Part shown: piece after piece, positions 63,768 through 64,000 of the stretch
How the letters are laid out: the number at the start of each line of letters is the position of its first letter
Numbering within the stretch: the stretch's first letter is position 1
NCBI GenBank assembly: GCA_030674185.1
Contig: CM060306.1
Coordinates: 462,501 to 526,500, forward strand
Reading direction: 5' to 3'
From: Monoplex corrugatus
Lineage: Eukaryota > Mollusca > Gastropoda > Littorinimorpha > Ranellidae
Length of the DNA stretch: 64,000 nucleotides
The notes under the pieces: model-generated
What the model was told of the DNA's origin: nothing
Seen by the model: the letters and a program-made list of their open reading frames with translations, nothing else
Database searches by the model: none
Program-made: the position numbers and the translations under genes

Positions 63768-64000
63768 ATGATTAATGACCAGTTGGAATTTCCGTGTGCG
63801 TGTGGAAGGAGATTCACCACCAAACGCGGCATGAAGATCCACAGGACAAAAATGGGCTGTTTGAAGACACATACGAACCAGCAGCAGCGCACTGCGATAG
63901 CAGGTGAGACGTTGGATGACCAAGGCCAGGAATTAAACCATAGTGCCAAGGACATCCACGCTGACGGTTCTGATGCGGATTTTGCACAAGCTCTTAACGC
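63768..64000 (+). CDS. N-terminus of a second retroelement ORF, cut by the window edge
   Basis: From ATG at 63768: MINDQLEFPCACGRRFTTKR, GMKIHRTKMGC, then a polar stretch (ETLDDQGQELNHSAKD..) open to the last base. C-x-C-x12-H-x5-C is a zinc-finger pattern seen at the N-termini of retroelement proteins of the kind that carry the nuclease-like C-terminus found just upstream. The minus-strand ORFs over the same bases are shadows. Whether the rest is intact is outside the window. Confidence 0.65.
   Translation, partial: MINDQLEFPCACGRRFTTKRGMKIHRTKMGCLKTHTNQQQRTAIAGETLDDQGQELNHSAKDIHADGSDADFAQALN

Overview
This window looks like eukaryotic, intron-rich genomic DNA from a marine invertebrate, most likely a mollusc and perhaps a gastropod. 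The evidence is GT-AG introns, long minisatellite arrays, CA/GT microsatellites, many small DNA transposons, non-LTR retroelement fragments, and a tRNA-derived SINE whose 3' part resembles ones I know from snails. The species assignment is inference. There is no sign of prokaryotic or organellar DNA.

Host genes. (1) One large minus-strand gene covers most of the first 50 kb. Nine coding exons (50089 down to 7916) join with matching intron phases at all eight junctions and give a complete 536-residue protein. It has an acidic N-terminus, an unrecognised central region, a second acidic stretch and a long RGG/glycine-rich C-terminus, so it is probably a nuclear RNA-associated protein. (2) A two-exon plus-strand gene (47796-49084, 289 residues) lies inside its first coding intron. 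I do not recognise it; it has an AT-hook-like GRPPK motif. A few isolated exon-like segments on the plus strand (6661, 26986, 31491, 55582) are weak candidates.

Mobile elements dominate the introns. The clearest is a piggyBac element (21623-26433) with TTAA ends, matching terminal repeats, a GC-AG intron full of GT repeat, and an uninterrupted 663-residue transposase with all three catalytic Asp. A second, decayed piggyBac (27609-31013) has a 40-bp minisatellite grown over the codons around its third catalytic Asp. Four shorter TTAA elements (12247-13322, 16105-17916, 42519-43405, 51227-51546) and loose piggyBac remnants (43700-44330, 50163-50310) complete the set. Three G-rich elements (20029, 43882, 44586) each have perfect 6-bp target duplications. 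A TA-flanked element (14044-15146) sits inside a tandem repeat, and a 2.7-kb TIR element (36690-39417) splits a 46-bp satellite. Two related 3.2-3.7 kb TIR elements lie head to tail at 54203-61369.

Retroelements: LINE fragments at 893-1111 (-), 51775-52410 (-) and 52510-54024 (+), the last two joined by a perfect 96-bp inverted repeat. At the right edge, the C-terminal nuclease-like end of one retroelement (62600-63258) is followed by the zinc-finger N-terminus of another (63768 to the edge).

Tandem arrays: 39-bp (1-889), 28-bp (2360-6650), 51-bp (8049-8890, next to the last exon of the RGG gene), 42-bp (11628-12125), 46-bp (34235-36689 and 39418-41220), 36-bp (41305-41925), and smaller ones. 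Nothing in the window suggests a bacterial-style system. The most notable points are the intact piggyBac, the nested novel gene, the minisatellites grown from coding or splice-site sequence, and a stretch (39545-40100) that looks like a blend of two sequences and may be a consensus artefact.
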